A stretch of 64,000 nt of DNA from contig OY718808.1 of the NCBI GenBank assembly GCA_963070105.1, positions 8,047,398 through 8,111,397 on the forward strand, given 5' to 3'. The first letter of the stretch is position 1; every line of letters begins with the position of its first letter. Of this stretch, positions 12,438-32,335 are shown piece by piece. Origin of the DNA: Litomosoides sigmodontis (taxonomy: Eukaryota; Nematoda; Chromadorea; Rhabditida; Onchocercidae). The translations under genes and the position numbers were made by a program. Below the pieces are notes generated by a model. The model saw nothing but the letters and a program-made list of their open reading frames with translations, ran no database searches and was not told the DNA's origin.

Positions 12438-12480
12438 ACGATTAAGGTCAAAGGTTGCTAGCAAGGTCAACGTTAATCGT
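12438..12480 (+). promoter_or_regulatory. palindromic cluster of nuclear-receptor-like half sites
   Basis: Outer arms ACGATTAA (12438-12445) and TTAATCGT (12473-12480) are inverted repeats. Inside are AGGTCA-A-AGGTTG (a DR1-like pair, 12445-12457), the 10-bp palindrome TTGCTAGCAA and another AAGGTCA. An E-box-like CAGCTG follows. DR1 elements bind HNF4/RXR-type receptors. That this one is functional is inference. Confidence 0.3.
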
Positions 12481-13994
12481 CAGCTGTCCCCAATTCACTA
12501 CTACCGTTGCTTTGGAACTATTTTGAATAGAGAGAAACGGAGTGACAGAACACTAACCTCCTGGTTAGATGCATGTTAGTTTAAATCCTAAAATGCTACT
12601 TCTTATAAAAAGCTCTAATTGAGCCATTTTATGCGAAATTTGACGTTAATGAATTGAATTCCTAATTCTCACATCTGCTTTCTTTCACGGTCCTGAAATT
12701 TCACCGCGAACTCTCCTTTCTCATTCACTAAGCACTCTTCTCGTTTAACAATTTCCATGAATTGTAACCCTTTTTCCCTCAACGACCTCATCTTTTTCGT
12801 TTTAATTTGTAAAAATCGCACTGATGAAGAGGGGCAGATAACGATCATAATTTCATAGCGAAATTAAGTGCTGTAGTACCACACGGGTACACATTTTCCC
12901 GTAAACGTCAAAATAACAGATAGACAGACAGACACGCACACACACACACATAACAGAGCTACTCAATACCACTACTTCTGTTACTAGTAAACTTGAACAT
13001 CGTTGGAAACGCAAACCATTCGTTGCTATCAATCGACCAAACATCATCCCGCAAGCTGCGGTTCAATTTACCATTTCACGAAACCCAATGCCGGTATGGA
13101 TTATCAAATACGGTGGTGCATTGTTAATCCTCATCCTGAGAGTTTAGGAAGAGGAGAGCATAGACGGGCATAACTGCAGATAATCAAATAATTAGCGAGA
13201 TGTGAAGAGAAAGAAGTTAAGAGACCAAATATCCTCTTCCAGTCAAGTGGAGAAAAAAATCAAGCCTATTTGCTGTGAACTAATAATAAGGCGAAGTAAA
13301 TGAGAGAAGGGAAGGACGGCAACCATGCAAGCGATAGATCCGTAACACGCGAAAGCATTCGGACATTTCAGACAAGCTGGCGACGGAAGATGAAAATTGA
13401 AAGACAATTGCACCACCACTACCACCTCCACCACCACCACCACCACCACTACTACTACTACTACTGCTACTGCTACTACTCTTGCCAGTACTGCTACTGC
13501 TACGTGTATACTTGTATAAACGATAGCTTTCACTTTCACGCACAATTCCTTTCACTTTCTCCATGTTTGGACTGCTCCATTGTTTTCATTACTCTTTCCC
13601 GCTGCCGCAACAAATGCGCTTGCGCTCTGCGTGCATGCTTGGAATTGTTGACTATCGGTTGTACACAACGTTGTTGTCTTGTGAGGTTTAAAATAGCCGT
13701 CATAATTACCGCCAGCAAATGAATGGATGGATAGGATTCATGTTGTTTCCTTTTTGCCGACCTTGTCGACGACCTCCCTCCTAACTTCTGGTTATATGCG
13801 TGGCGGTGCTCGCCCGACATAACGGATCACACATCGTCGATCAGTTGGATACCACTCTCCCCCCTCCCCCCCACCGTCCCTCCTCCTCCACTCCCTTCAC
13901 AGAGGGCAGAAGACGACCGCGGAAAGCACCAAGACAAAAACAACCCACTTTAGCCGAGGATGTTTTGCATCGAGGTGAGACCCCTCTCCCTATC

Positions 13995-14195
13995 CCTCTC
14001 TCTCTCTCTCTTTCTCTCTCTCCCTACAACTTTACTACTACTACTACTGCTACTACTACTACTACTAATACTGCTACTACCACTACTACTACTACTACTG
14101 CTACTACTACTACTACTGCTACTACTACTACTATTACTACTACTACTACTACCACTACTACTACCCACTACTACTACTACCACTACTACTACTAC
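13995..14195 (+). repeat. (CT)n followed by imperfect (CTA/CTG)n trinucleotide array
   Basis: A short CT tract runs into about 160 bp of CTA triplets with scattered CTG, CCA and ATA interruptions, ending in CTCC. Long Leu, Thr or Ser frames across it on both strands are repeat artefacts. Confidence 0.9.
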
Positions 14196-15035
14196 CTCCA
14201 GCATAGAGCCTATGAGAGAGATGTTTCTTGTGAAGAACTGCAACATGCAATTTCTGCAAAAATACACCATCGTCATCTGGCCTAGCAAACTCGACCTGAT
14301 TTCCCGACATCGCCAAAAAAAACTGTGCCAATCATGCTTTCAGGTTCTGGAATACCTCTCCTGTTGTGCCTAAATGATCAAATATACCATTCGCGACCAC
14401 AAAAACAATGCTATAAAAAAAAATTAACCAAACAAAGGCATTCAGTCAATGTAACTTTAGTGTTTAGCAAACAAATTAAAAGTAGCATTTAATAATAGGT
14501 AAATCATTGATTACACATACATTGACCTTTTAACTATAATTAAAAGAAAATCACTGCTTGTTTGATAAGCCTGGAAATCAGTGGGAGAGTGGGGAGTGAT
14601 GGATGGATGGATGGATGGATCGTTGATGACTGATGAAATAAATGATCGTAACGATACGCTTAATGGCCAAGAAAATACGACGACCACTACTGCTACCACT
14701 ACTATTACTACTTACTACTAACTGATTGGATGATGATAATGATAATGATAGTAAACAAAATCTTCCTTTTCCATGTCGACAACAGAGCAGCCAGCCAGCC
14801 AGCCATTGAAGACCAAAGATGAAATTAGGATGAAACATGTGATGATGAGGAATGAGTTTCGCTCACTGAAGTACTGGAAGGGAAAGGCGTTAAGGGCAGT
14901 AAAAATAGCACTCACAAACAGGTAGCCAACATCATTCAAACACATCTTCTCTACCCTTCTTCAGCCAATCAGGAAATAAATAATAAAAATCGGATGAAAA
15001 CAAGCAAATAAATATTTGTATGTGTCTGTGCCTTT

Positions 15036-15040
<5 letters not shown>

Positions 15041-15088
<48 letters not shown>
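15041..15088 (+). repeat. (TG)24 microsatellite
   Basis: An uninterrupted TG dinucleotide run, preceded by imperfect TG-rich sequence from about 15018. Confidence 0.95.
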
Positions 15089-15089
<1 letters not shown>

Positions 15090-16110
15090 CATAATATATA
15101 CAATTACTTATTCATCTGTTTTTCCGGAAATATTTCTTCCTTTTCACATACTTATATACTGTTAACAATTTTGTTAGAAAAGGAAATTTTCGAAATTTGA
15201 TGAATTTGAATTAACTAGTGGTGTTATACCTGCAATACTTTCAACCTTCTCTACAACAACAATGATGCAAAAGGTCAGGAACTTTAAATAGCAACGGTCA
15301 GGAAACGGCTAATGAACAGACGTCGGCGTTGAGTTGAGGTGTGCATTTGAGTGAGTGAGTGTAGACGTGTGAGCTTTGATCAGCTAAGCACTGCAACTAT
15401 CTACTACTATTACTGACCAGAGCAATAACTTAGTTAAATCGAATTTTAAATGAAATTTGAACCGCTGCGCTGCAACACATTGGAATGGACATTGGCGTAC
15501 AGTGAAAGGAGAGAACGTTTGCGAATGAACAGCTGTCAAAATTGCGGTAAACAAATGCATTAATTCCATTAATTAGTTTAGCTTTTGTTATTTAAGCAAC
15601 AACTTATCATTTCCCTAAATTTTTAACATAATTTTAAAAGAGAGAAAAGAACAGCATTAAACTATTTAGTTAATTCATACAAATCTAAATTCTTTTCACT
15701 ACTAAAATATGTTCCATTTCATTTCAAATTCATTCTTACTTTTCATTCCTCTCTTCTCTTTCTCTGTACCTCATACGTTTATTACTTATAACTCGAACAC
15801 ACTAATAATATACAGCAAATATTTGTTAATTAATAAATCATAGTGAGATGTATGCATACTTTAACTGTATATTACTTGTGATTTTACAATTTGTAATAGA
15901 AATGAAGTGAACGTTGAAATATTTAGGCTGTTAAAATACACCTCGAAATATCACACGTTTTTTTCTGCAACAAGAAATATCCATCCATCCATCCACTCAG
16001 GCATTTCAACTTGAACAGTTAAAAGAGACGTGTTGAGAAATCACTCAATTCATTTGGATTTCATTATACGTTTCAGGAAACTCTTTCTGTGTGCATTGCT
16101 AGCATACATA

Positions 16111-16147
<37 letters not shown>

Positions 16148-17075
16148 ACACACACACAAAAAAACACATGCATATGTATGTCCATCCGTCTGTCCGTCCG
16201 TCCGTCCGTCTGTTGGTCCAAACAAATGTTCAGCATATGTAGTATGCTCATCCTCTCCTCGTTTATAAATACAGACACTTTCTTTTTTTCTCCATTACTG
16301 TGTGTGTGTCTTTGTGGATGGTAAGTTGATCAGTCGGTCGATCGGTCTCTGTTGGACGGTCGGTCGGTTGGTCGATCGGTCGGCCATTGCAGGACCAGAA
16401 GCACTTGCTGTGTTTATAGTCGTTGTGTGTGTGTGTGTGTGTGTCACAAACCTGCGAGGTGCTCCTTTCCTTACTCATCCTTTTCCCACATCTTAAAATT
16501 GCAATCACAGCAAAATTGGGGGGAAAAAACCCGTATGTTTAGCGCACATAACGGGCAGTTATGGCTAAAGGTCGACTTACTAACCGTCTCTCACGGAAAA
16601 GTGCATCTTTCACTGGAAGAGAGAGAGAGAGAGAATGGTTAGGAGGAAAGCCTAAGGCTTATTTGGCTCAATTCAACCTCTCCCTCTCCCTCTTCCTCGC
16701 TCTCTATCTCTCATCTGTCATCCTTGGTGTAGTGGGGAGAGAGTGAGAGAAAGCGAGAATAGTGTATGTTATTGCACACTGCGAAGGATTGAAAGGGAAG
16801 GGGAAATAGAAAGAAAAAAAACGAGACGGAGGAGATGAAGAAGAGAAGATGGCGTCGGCCGTTATGCTAACAATGCACATATAAGGGAGAGCAGAGAGAC
16901 TGGCTATTTGAATGAGGCAAACGTTTGCTATCGTCCAACACTCCCTGAACCAGTTTTTTTTTCTCTACAAAATCCGATACTCCTCCCTCTCCACCCTGCC
17001 GATCACCCCCAACTGCGGAAGTCGTCGTGAATGTTGGAGCAGTCCTGAAAGAGTGTGTATGTGTACGTGTATATA

Positions 17076-17106
<31 letters not shown>

Positions 17107-19408
17107 CATTGTTATTGTTATGTTGTTGTTGGGGGGAGGGAGAGAGCGGGGCGGTATTGGCCGTTTGCAGCAGCTACTGCTGCTGCAATGAAAGGGAAGG
17201 GGAGTTACGCAACGACTGGTTGTTATAATAATAGGTCGATCCAACTAGCCGGCAAACATTGCAGGTAGCAGCTGCAGATGGGACAGGACGGAAATAGCTG
17301 AGGTGGGGGGACATTGGGAAAAGGCCAAAAGTTACTGTTTCACATCGCTCTACTGGTTTCTGCTGTCGTAGTAGGGATGAAATGCGTGGCATATCTAGAG
17401 ACGTACGCGGTAATGTTACTACTCCACTTGTGCGCCATTGTGCTCCAACAAGTTTTCAACAGTGAGGTAACAGACCATAACCTGGACAGTACAGAACACT
17501 ACTTACTGTTACCATTATACACTGTGAACGAGGGAGGGAGAGAGCGGGAGGGAACCTGTAGTTATTGGATTTATAAAATTGAAGAGTAAGCTTGTAATGA
17601 ACGGTACGGTATCATAAGAAATATCATACGGAACGGTTAAATCAAAGTTCATCGAAAAAGGAATTCGGATTGGAATTTGAAAAAGGAGTTTGAAATCATC
17701 TCACGTCATTTCAGCTGTGACAATTGACAGGTTTTTGGTAGAGGTATGATAGAAGCCGAAGCACAGAGCCGCTGATCCTATGTCGGAAGTCATACTTCGA
17801 AATATTTCACGCTTCGCGGCCGCAAGCAAATTTATTGTCAATCAGAGTGAGTCCTCTGAGTGACCGACAATCTCATATTGCTAAGCGGCGGCGATTTCGG
17901 ATAGTACTGAAATAAGAGAAAGAAAAAAGTGGTGAGGAAGAGGAAGGGATAAGTGAAATGGTACTGAGGGAGGAAGTATTCGAAATGTGTATTGAGGGAA
18001 TTGGTGAGTGTGATGTGGCCAGCTGCGACTGCTGCTCATAGTCTCCCATTTCAACTCCCTTTCCTTTCCTCTTTCCCAAGAGGTTTTCCTCGAACATCAG
18101 GAAAAAAATCATTTTGTGGTTGTGATGGCTGTGGCGGTAGTGTTGCCGATACTGCTACTGCTACTGCCACTAATCATCCAAAAGTGCAAGCTGACAAGGG
18201 CGGGGGAGAGGAGAGGGAGCGGAATGAAAGGAAAGGGAAGAAAAAGGAATTGACGAAATGGAAGAGGCTAAGGCTAGCTGTATCAGGTCTGATTAGACCG
18301 CGAACACTTCTCTCAACAGCACACACACGAACACACACACACACACACGCACCTCGACGGTCACTCCAAATTTTGTGAAGTGCAAAAGGAACTTCAACTT
18401 GCCACTTACCGCCAAATGCTCTCGCTCCCTCTCACTTATGGCGCTCTTTTGATGCCATGTCTGCGCCTCCTGTAAGTGATGGTAATGCCCTCTTCAACTG
18501 CATCTTCCTGCACTATGTTCCTCCAACTTAACAGCAGAAATGCCGCTCACCCTTCTGCTGCTGCTACTGCCACCATCGACCGCTATCTACCACTACTGCA
18601 ACATGCACATTGCCATCCCCCTAATCACCACAACTCTTTACCCCTTTAAATTCCTCCTTCCTTCCGTACAGAGAAAGAGAAAGAGAGAGAGAGAGAGAGA
18701 GGTATTCGGTGCTGTCCTCAAATCACTCCACTCAACTGCAGGACATCATGAAGATATCACAACTTTTTGGGCCATGTACCATTTTACAGCTTCTCTCTCT
18801 TTACCCAAAATATTCACTTCTCTCCCTCTCTCTCTGTTTCCTGTCCCCCTCTCTCTCTCCTTGTTCATATGTGACAGTTCACTTATATTTCAAAAATCAT
18901 ACTAAAGCAAAATTCTAATTAGTCAATGGCTAAAATACAAATGGACGTCATTTTGTGCTTTTTTAATAATCAGCGGCTAAACTCTTCGCCTCTCTTGTTT
19001 GAAATTTTAAATAACTTGTGTCTTCGTGAACAATTTTAGTGAAAGGAAGGTAAATTTAATCACACAGATCTCTCTCCTTTCATTTTCCACCTTAATACCA
19101 TCCAATAAAGTATCTCATAGTAATTTCAAATGTACTAAAAATCTCACATTCCTAATTTAGGGGATGATATGAGCATTTTTTCCCACTTCAAAATAATTGC
19201 TGTTGGCAAGATAATTAGTTGAAGTTTCATTGGTTGCAAGAGATTGCAAGGATAAGTGATAAGAGCAAATGATTAGAAAGATATTATGCATGCAAAAATA
19301 TTAAAACAAGAAACGATGGCCAGCATATTGATTTCTGAGTGATAAAAACGGCATGAGTTATATAGTTATGCGTCTTTTTACATAGGACGTGACTGCCAGC
19401 CACAGGTC

Positions 19409-19455
19409 TAGTGACGTGACCTTTTAGAGCTAGGTCCTTGTTGAACCTATGACCT
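19409..19455 (-). promoter_or_regulatory. cluster of AGGTCA-like half sites and a CRE half site
   Basis: On the minus strand AGGTCA-TA-GGTTCA forms a DR2-like pair (complement of 19442-19455). A second AGGTCA is the complement of 19417-19422, beside TGACGT (19412-19417). The cluster lies in the gene desert. Function is inferred from motif density only. Confidence 0.25.
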
Positions 19456-20638
19456 CTGAAGGGAGTCACGCGAAAGCAAATGTTACAGCAGTACGTTGAA
19501 CGTATTCACAAAAGTGAAATATTTGTGTCAATTATTATTGGAACGAATGTTTTATTAAAATTAGCTTAATTACAACTAGTGTAATTGAGCAGTTTCATTT
19601 GTCTGCTCTGACATGATGTCAAAATAAAGATACACATGACTGTTAGCTGTTGTTACATCCTATTGCTGAAGTAAGTAATTAGCAACAATGAGATATCAAA
19701 GGTGAAAAAGAAGGCGAAAAGAAAATGGACACATTGCGACTCACTCAACCAATGCAAGCAGGTCATCTCTCAAAATGACCGAAATGCCAAGTTAGAAAAT
19801 GGTTGCAATGAAAGCAGCAGCAGTAGTAGTAATTATTAATAATAACAGTGATAGTAATAATTACTAGCAGTAGCAGTAAGTAATGGAAGTGATTATTTTG
19901 ATTATTTGAAGCTACCTTTACTGTTGAATGAAAGAGTACAGGTCGGTTATTAAGCAAACTGTTCGCGGTTAAATAAGCAGAGAAAATCGACCATCATTTT
20001 ACCACTTTTCATTAAAAACGATTTCTTTTTCTCGTTAAATTACTGTCCGGCAGTAAATGCTTCAGTCTCTCATCCTTTACTTCTTACTCATCAATTAATT
20101 TCACTCCCATTTTAAACGGTAAGTAAGCTAGTGACTGCAAACGGCTATCACTACAAGCACAGGTGGTGGTGCTTGAAGTACGACAATAGCGCCTCTATCT
20201 CCTGCGCTATCCCCGCTCTCCTCTCCTCCCTCGCCTCCTCTCTGAAACCGTTTTAAGAGCAAGCAGGTAGGTCCCTTTGAGCTCTCCCCGCTTATCCAAA
20301 ATAACTAGCTTGCCTACCACAACTACCACTGCTTCTTGTCGACGACATCAAGCAACACTGACTTGCGTTGTTGACAACTACAGATGCTAGTATTGCTAAA
20401 AAATCATAGACTTGTTGACATGCTACCGCTGCTGCTGCTACTCCTACCGCTATAGCTCGAAGGAATGAGCGTGCGTAATAACTAACGTACGTACACATAC
20501 ATGCATGGATGGGTAACAGCTTCACTTGTTTATCATGGCTTTTCTCCCTCATCAGTTCATTGCATATTTCCTGTTTTGCTCATCTCCTTGTTTGTTTGTT
20601 TGTCCATTCGACGGCTCGGCTTCATATAGCTCGGCATG

Positions 20639-20640
<2 letters not shown>

Positions 20641-20673
<33 letters not shown>
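20641..20673 (+). repeat. (CTG)11 trinucleotide repeat
   Basis: Eleven pure CTG triplets in non-coding context. Both strands stay open across it as poly-Leu, Ala or Cys frames, which I treat as artefacts. Confidence 0.9.
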
Positions 20674-20675
<2 letters not shown>

Positions 20676-20800
20676 AGACGAGCGATGCAAATGGCAGCAG
20701 TGACATCACGACATTTTCGCACACAGCAAAAGAAAGGAAGGGGGAGGAAGAGGGCAGTGGCGCGGCGCAAAAAGCACAACCAAGAGATGCGTGATCGATG

Positions 20801-26549
<5,749 letters not shown>

Positions 26550-26576
26550 TAATAATAATAATAATTATTATTATTA

Positions 26577-27210
26577 TATGATCACTGTTATTTATCTGAA
26601 AATGAATTTTTGGAAATATAAATATAGAAATTATTTGTTTCATGATTGACATAATCCACCCTTAAATTTTAACCGTAGACGAAAGTGTGGTGAAATTTAA
26701 AACTGAGCTGCATCGAAATGAAATCAATTTGAAAAATTACGGCAATAAATATTAATGAAAGCTTTTTTTCATTCGTACCACGTAATCGTGCATCATATTA
26801 ATGTAATCAAAAAACGTGTAACACAATTTCAGATTGAACGGTTGGTTCGCTCGTCCATGGAATGTAATTAATTATCGTTTAGCTATCACACCGTTATCAT
26901 CTCATCTGTTTAAGTAATGGACTGAGAAGGCTAATCAAATTCATTGTTAATAAGAGTGTAGCATTAATAAATGAGATTGTCTCGGTGACGTATACGATCA
27001 AAAAATGTTCAAAGCTCACAGAAAATTAAATGCTTTCAAAAGAAGACAAAGCAATAATTAACGAATGAAATAATCAAATAACAATATTTAATTGAAATTA
27101 CAACAATACATTAATTATTCAAGGTGAAAATTTTCAATGAAATAAACAAAAACGATTAAATTTTTTATTGTCGTTGTTGTCAAAGCTGTTCTGAAAGGAA
27201 GCAAGCCAAT

Positions 27211-27245
<35 letters not shown>

Positions 27246-30200
27246 TTCTCCCTCTCTCTGCCTCTTCCTTGACACTTCTCTTTCTATGATGCCATCCCTT
27301 GCAACTGGTTGAGGCGTAATTGTCCACTGCGCATGACAATGACATTGACAATAACCTCTGTCCGGACTTTTTACCTTCCCTTCCTTCCTTCCTTCCTTCC
27401 CTTCCCACTTTTTCAATTCCACTAACCAGCAGCAGCCTATCGCGTCGACCTCATACGACACAAAAGTGTGTTGTGAATAATACAGAATAGGTAAGAGGAG
27501 GACATCGTTGGCATGATGGCAATCACAACGGGCATCATCGAATCTAATTAAAATTGCAAAACGAGTTTTCCAATTCCGAGAATTTTCTTTCCCTTTTCAA
27601 AACCTTCCTCCCTCCTCTCCATTATGAACTAACTGTTTTTTTAGCATTTTTTTTTTGCTAATTTTTATTTTCTAAAATTTGTTAAATTATTTGGTTATTA
27701 TATTAATTGAATATTAAATTGAACTTGTAATGATAATAATGGAAGGAGTACCCAGTAGGAGAAAAATCAATTCCAAAAATCATTTTATGATTTAAATAAT
27801 TTAAGTAATATATGAATTTATTCTTCGTACTGAAAGCGTTTTACCGAAAAACTTAAGGTTATCATTTAAAATTAATTTGAAGTCCTATTTACTTTGAGCT
27901 GATTGTTTTCAATTGTTCCTTTATCTTCTAGCATTTCTAAATTCCTTCAATGATAAAATGTAATGGGACGGTTTTTTTAAACGATAAAATCAATACAATA
28001 GTTATTGCAATGAAGAACATATAAAAATATGAACAATCCTCCCGCACTTTCACATCCCCTCCAGCTAGCCAGCGGCGCTATCATCCATCATTCACACTGA
28101 TAAGGGTGATAGCAACAGCAATCACAACTGTGATAGATGGTGATAAGAGTGATTGTAATCGTGACAAGCGATGATGATTATAGGCATAGTTCGTAGCAGT
28201 ATTAATGTCTGTTTATCACTTTATCTGCATATTTATTGCTTATCATTTCGAATGTGCGCTTGTAAATAGAACTTTAGTTTAATTGATAAGCGACAGTGAT
28301 ATCGACCACTGACAGAAGTGCAAGTGATAGTGAAATTTTAATGTCAGCGAGGATGAAATAACAATAGGAATAATCAACTGTTTTTTTTTTTTCAGGAATG
28401 ATAGATGAAAAAAAAAGGAAGATAGGAGAAATCAGATAACATTTGCTAAATTTATTTCTTTATTTCACTTTTGTTTTTCTTTTGCCACCAAACAACAATA
28501 CCAATCAATTAGTCATAACTTGAAAACAAACAAAATACAACTTTTTTAACAAAGAAAATAAAAGAAATTCCAATACACTTACTGCAAGCCTACAATCATT
28601 GAGAATATGCTAGGCATTTAAATCAAAAATATTTTCACAGATTTAATTTCACTTTGCGGTTATCCAAACCGGTATCATTCTCATCACATCACACTCATTC
28701 ATTCCTGTCACATTACACCGATCTGTTCTTCCTTCTTTAAACTAACAATTAGCGAAGTAGAGAGTAACAACTACCTGTGTGTATTTCAGGAACGTATGCA
28801 ATCAATAAAGTAATCCTAAAATTACCGATCATAACGTCGCAAATGCAATAATCAACTCAAATATGCTACAACAAAACATTTCCGCTAACAGTTTACACCT
28901 CCTCCTCCACCTCCGTTGAAATAGCACAGCACAATTTCAATTCCATTTGTAAAACAAAACGAAAGAGAAAAAAACATGTTTATCGTTCATTATTAAATGA
29001 TAGTTTTGATGCATTCATGTTGAATTGTTGTTACGTAAGAAAAACGCTTAATTACGTGACACGTGTTTTTAGAATGGTAGCCATAAACTAAATGAAAATA
29101 TCGTTATATGTTAGCTATCATAAAACACTTCCTATCAGTAATCATTATGATATCCTAACTAATCACATGCAAGCTTATTTACTTACATAAATAAAATTCA
29201 TAACTTAAGCTGTTAAAAATGTTAGAATTAATTGAAATATTTGCTCACTGTGAATTATTTCTCTCTATTTGAGCCAATTAAATAATCTCCTTCCAACAGC
29301 TGATAACGATGGCGACGTTTATCAGATGATGATGGTAATTAATGATAGTGATTTCCTGGTGGAATATCTACCGACCATAAAAGTTCAGGAAGTCACAACA
29401 ACAGCGATATCACATGTTTGAAAGTGAAGTTGATGAAATATTTTGAGAAGGAATTGAATTTGCATTTTTTTTTTTGGAATAATTGTGCTTCACACTTATC
29501 ACAGTTCCTTCTCATTAATTTAATCAACAAGTGATCAAACAATTTTAGAGATGTTCTATAGGTATGAGTTACAGTCATGAAAACCTGTACCATTCATTAG
29601 GACAACTATAGCAAGGCGGAAAACTAGTACTCGAATTTGTCATATAAAATTGTCAATTCAGTGATTATTGCGCTCATAAAAAATTAGCCAACCCATCAAT
29701 GGCACTTGCAATATAAATGTGTCAAAAAAAATTTCACCGCAATATTGCCAACAAAAAAAACAGCATAATATTTTATTTTCAAACATTTATTTATTTTCAA
29801 AAGGCTATTTTCAACATTTTAAGAAATATTTGGACGAAACAAAAACAAAAACAAAAACAAAAAATTGTTTTTTGGAAGTGTAAAAAAATGTTACAAATTT
29901 AAAAATTTTTAAAAAGGCACAAGTTGGTCAGATAAAAATGCATTGGGAACGTTTTGTCACAACGATAGCATTTTTCAAAATGCTCAAAAACTGAAATTAA
30001 GTCAAAAAAGGGTTACGAAAGGAGAAAAAAAGCGTTCATTTGATTGCACCAAGTGTCAGACGACTGGAATTTATTGCTCTCTCTCTCTCTCTCTCTCAAA
30101 AAAACGAAGATAAATAAATAAAGTGAAATAAAAAAATGGCAACTTAAGCATCATGAACATTATTGATTATTTTTTATTTTTTAGTTTTTTGCAAAAATCA

Positions 30201-32326
30201 ATTTCGTGTGCTGCAACAAAGTGCAAAGTGCTATCGTTTGCACTAAAATTGCATTATTTTTAGGAAAGTAAAATTTTTGCACATTGCAGAGAACAATTAT
30301 GTTGTAAATTTTAATTAAACTAATTAGGAAGAACAAATTTGACAATGAGACACGTACGCTTCAATAACAATGAGGTGTGATATTGCAATTTTTGAAAACG
30401 AGCGCAGAAGTAATAAGCGCTTTAAAATTTACGAAAAAAGTGAAAACAATTCAAACTTACTAAGGCACGTAATCTATTTATTTTCCAACTAAATTAATGT
30501 TTCACTTAATAAGTGTATGCTTATTAATCAAAACGCAAATTTTTTTTAAGCCTAATTCTTTCGGCAACAAAAAAAACACGCGCATACATACACGCGCACA
30601 TAGCCGTGCATAATTTTATACTTTTTAAAACACTACTAGCAAATAATCAAAATTAAATTTCCGAAAAGCATTAACTGGTTTTGAATTGAAGATATTTCAA
30701 AAACATCGCAAACAATGGATGCTCAATAAAATCATTCTGTCACACTTCCACATCCTATTTTTTACAAAAAAAATTTTTTTTTTTGTCTTTGCTAAGATAG
30801 CCTATTCAGCAGCGCTAATTTTATTTTCAAATGACAACTCCTTTAATTTTTTCCTTCGTTTATTTTATTTGTGTTGTCAAGAGAATACGAAGAAAAAAAA
30901 TTTGTTTTTTTTTTCAATTTCATAAAAGTATTCCACATTATATTGAAATTTTTCAAATTGAAATTTTTGACATTGAAGAACACATACTTCACTTCTTCTT
31001 ACTTACTGCTCATTAAGTAGTAGTACAGTTTCAGTGATAAAATTAGAACTATTTTATTGAACTACCTGATGAATGTTAATGAACGATCGTGCTTTATTTT
31101 AGCCCTACCAAATAACAATTATCGGAAATTCGCAAATTAATTAAGGAAATGACAAATTGAAAAATATTAGCCAAATTTCTTGAAACACAAAATTTTTCAG
31201 TAACTTTTCTGCTAAAAATGTCTGAATAAAATGTTAAATTTAGCAAAAAATTTTCAATTTTGTTTCGTATAACATTTTACTGAAGCAATTATGATAATGT
31301 GTTGGAGAACTAGAACTAACACTGAAATCATTGCAAGAAAACTGAAATTAGAATTGCTAGCATCAAATTGGAATGCTACGTATTTAATTCTTGTTGTGAA
31401 TTTTTTCTAAGCACCTTAGCACAAAACAATCTATCTGCTGCCGTAATTCACTGAGTGTGATTTGGAAGTTTTTAACGAATTTTATCGAATTCTTCCTTTC
31501 TGTTTTTTCAATTGACAAAAGAGGATAGTTGATACTGTAGCAGAAGAAATTTCAATTTTCACAGATAATTACTCTTATTCCATAAAAATTATTAAATTTT
31601 TAGTGAAATTTTAAACTGATCACAAACTAATATTAATAGCAATCAACAATCTTCGAAACTATTTACTCACTCTAATATTTAATGAATTTTTAACACATTC
31701 AGTTGTGCGGAATTGCGCTGCTACAGATGGATGATAGGTGGATGCAAACTATAATGAATTGTTCATTTGAAATGAAACAATCATATTGGAATCGGTAATA
31801 CCGTATCATCCCGTAACCTTAAAAAAAAAGGATGAAATTCTTTCCACGCCAAATATCTTACGAAGTGATATTTTTTTTTTTTTGAAAGAATTTCATTCAT
31901 TTGGCATTTGTTATTTCATTGATTAATAAATGAGTTATGTCTGGAAGATTCGCAAATATTTTGCAGTTACTTATTGAAATTTACATGCAAGAATATTGAC
32001 ATCCTCTAAATCAATGAATATTTAAGTAGAAAGAGCTAAACAAAAAAAGCATATTTTAAATTAATGATAAAAAAACTGCCAAGAAAAAACAATAGTAGTA
32101 GTGATGATCATATAATAACAATAACAGTGATAAGAGCAACGATCACTTTCCAGGCTAACAAATATGTTTGACTACTTGTGAAATAGCGTGTAGTAATTAG
32201 TGGAAGTGAATTGGTACCTAGAAAATGACGATACTGCTGAATGGAAAATGCAAATTAACCAAGTGAAAAACTTACGATCATCGACCCAGAAAAAGTTTGT
32301 TCACGTAGTTCAAAGGAAATTGGAAA
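26577..32326. other. AT-rich intergenic DNA
   Basis: Contains (CT)n at about 27213-27241 and 30078-30096 and an AAAAC run near 29840. Short open frames are low-complexity Phe/Lys/Ile. I see no supportable gene. Confidence 0.5.
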
Positions 32327-32335
32327 GATGGCGCA

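Larger units (their letters stand above)
9479..13200. other. AT-rich intergenic DNA with weak plus-strand exon candidates
   Basis: Apart from the candidate at 10168-10678, an open stretch at 11440-11610 and the palindromic motif cluster at 12438-12480, I see nothing here that I can support as a gene or RNA. Confidence 0.5.
13200..20800. other. microsatellite-rich segment without a supported gene
   Basis: This segment is visibly less AT-rich than its surroundings and dense in simple repeats: (CAC/TAC)n 13420-13506, (CT)n then (CTA)n 13995-14195, (ATGG)n near 14600-14620, (TG)n 15041-15088, (CA)n near 16116-16145, CCGT- and GGTC-type runs near 16185-16385, (TG)n near 16425-16443 and 17082-17106, and (CTG)n 20641-20673. 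Open frames here are mostly translated repeats (poly-Leu, Ser, Thr, Ala) on both strands. I find no exon pair with matching phases. It could be a regulatory or untranslated upstream region of the BCL11-like gene. Confidence 0.55.

Noticed and set aside
13950..14373. Overlapping poly-Leu, poly-Thr and poly-Ser frames on both strands
   Set aside because: Translated CT/CTA microsatellite with no splice support.
16030..16642. His/Thr-rich and Val/Cys-rich short frames
   Set aside because: They are CA/TG and CCGT/GGTC repeats read in frame.
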